Assembly (NCBI GenBank): GCA_001598975.1
Contig: BBXU01001998.1
Location: 1-22,618, forward strand
DNA from: Parachlorella kessleri
Taxonomy: Eukaryota; Chlorophyta; Trebouxiophyceae; Chlorellales; Chlorellaceae
DNA length: 22,618 nucleotides
Direction of reading: 5' to 3'
In this document: in pieces, positions 21,925-22,618 of the stretch
Position numbering within the stretch: the stretch's first letter is position 1
How the letters are laid out: every line of letters starts with the position of its first letter
Made by a program: the position numbers and the translations under genes
Notes under the pieces: model-generated
Databases searched by the model: none
The model's input: only the letters and a program-made list of their open reading frames with translations
Told to the model about the DNA's origin: nothing

Positions 21925-21929
21925 TGTAA
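21925..21929 (+). terminator. TGTAA poly(A) signal of the PAN-module gene
   Basis: TGTAA 122 nt after the TGA at 21801-21803. Its placement favours the longer five-exon version of the gene. Confidence 0.45.
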
Positions 21930-22618
21930 GCAAGCTTCTTCAAAAGCAAGTCACAGGAATGATGGACGTATGCATCATCAACCATACCTGGCAACACTGC
22001 AAAGGCCTTCATAACGCTGGGTGCCGCACCAGCACAGCCAGCACATGGGCAAGGACCCAGTGGTACATGTACCCCTGGGACAGATGTGGCGACTGCTGGC
22101 CTCACTAGGAAGCCCAGCACAAGTCTGCAGCCCAGGCAGGGTTGGAGGCCTCGCCCCATGCCATGACAAGCCCTTTGGTAAGCATACCCACCCTTCCCAC
22201 CCCAGAGGACCAAATGCAACGACTTGTCGTGCTGTCCCTGGTGCTGACTCCTGCTAGAAATTGCGCTCAGGGTGCACACGGCGGGTTTTGCTGCCGCAGG
22301 GCACCTGCATCTCCAGGCTCTTAGTAAGGACACATGCCATGACACATGCATGCTAGACATTCCCGGGCCTGCGGCTCCCAAGAGGTTGGGGAGGGGTTTG
22401 ACTTACCGCTGGCACATGGTGTTTGCATACAGCTGCGACTGCTATTCTGCTAGCACTCTGACAAAGAGGCCCCTTTGATAGGGGGCATTGGAGGTACCTG
22501 GGACCCCAGTGATGGGGGCATCAAGGCACCCACCCCCCTGGGAGCCCTCTTGGTGGCACCCCCCGGGGCGACTCTCCAAGGGAGTACCCCCCTTGACAGG
22601 ACCCCCTTGACGTGCCCA
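21930..22618. other. Gene-poor tail with repeat copy and C-rich end
   Basis: No supported gene. The minus-strand open frame across 21917-22381 overlaps repeat copy B and has no family signal. The last 130 bases are C/G-rich low-complexity sequence with runs such as cacccccctggg and gcaccccccgggg. Confidence 0.4.
22095..22205 (+). repeat. Dispersed duplicated block, copy B
   Basis: Diverged partner of 19347-19465: gctggcctcactaggaagc at the start, then gccccatgccatgacaag and a GGTAAGCAT followed by cccacccttccc. In copy B the reading frame found in copy A (GLTSKPS) is still recognisable as GLTRKPS, but a stop follows later, so copy B is probably decayed. Confidence 0.55.

Noticed and set aside
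21917..22381. 154-codon minus-strand open frame
   Set aside because: It overlaps a diverged repeat copy and has no recognisable domain or splice context.
1..22618. Bacterial-type system (operon, CRISPR, phage or toxin-antitoxin)
   Set aside because: The genes are intron-split, have no ribosome-binding sites or operon spacing, and belong to eukaryotic families; no regular repeat-spacer array is present.

Overview
The window looks like nuclear DNA of a green alga (Chlorophyta). The genes are split into many short exons by introns of roughly 50-400 bp with GT(or GC)...tgcag borders. The DNA is moderately GC-rich. The algal poly(A) signal TGTAA lies downstream of several genes. The metacaspase is type II, the class found in green plants and algae. 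No tRNA, rRNA, CRISPR array or bacterial-style operon was seen. The species cannot be fixed from the sequence alone.

Layout: (1) 124-1680 (+), a predicted secretory-pathway multi-pass membrane protein of unknown family. (2) 2779-5665 (-), a complete type II metacaspase that I could splice into eight exons and 426 codons without a frame conflict. (3) 5985-9855 (+), an unrecognised 874-residue alpha-helical protein in six exons. (4) 10759-16991 (-), ovoA, the bifunctional ovothiol biosynthesis enzyme, in 19 exons (about 842 aa). It has one apparent one-base frame break at the start of exon 3. (5) 17327-18483 (+), a DUF1279 (FAM210-like) membrane protein with a likely organelle-targeting N terminus, four exons, 191 aa. 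(6) 18484-20740, long gene-poor DNA with some coding-like fragments. (7) 20741-21803 (+), a probable small secreted Cys-rich protein with a PAN/apple-like module. (8) 21930-22618, more gene-poor DNA containing a diverged copy of a block also present near 19.4 kb.

The first five genes alternate in direction: 1 and 2 converge, 2 and 3 diverge, 3 and 4 converge, 4 and 5 diverge. Two intergenic segments (5666-5984 and 16992-17326, about 320-335 bp each) are therefore probable bidirectional promoters. The second carries a perfect bZIP-type palindrome and two CCAAT boxes. The genes do not form an evident pathway. ovoA (antioxidant thiol-histidine synthesis) and the metacaspase (Ca2+-dependent protease) are both associated with stress biology, but nothing in the sequence ties them together.

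Exon coordinates come from my own reading of splice borders, phase and family similarity, not from transcript data. The strongest points for follow-up are the ovoA frame break, two phase-supported GC-AG introns, the PAN-type gene with very small introns, and the duplicated exon-like block at 19.35 and 22.1 kb.
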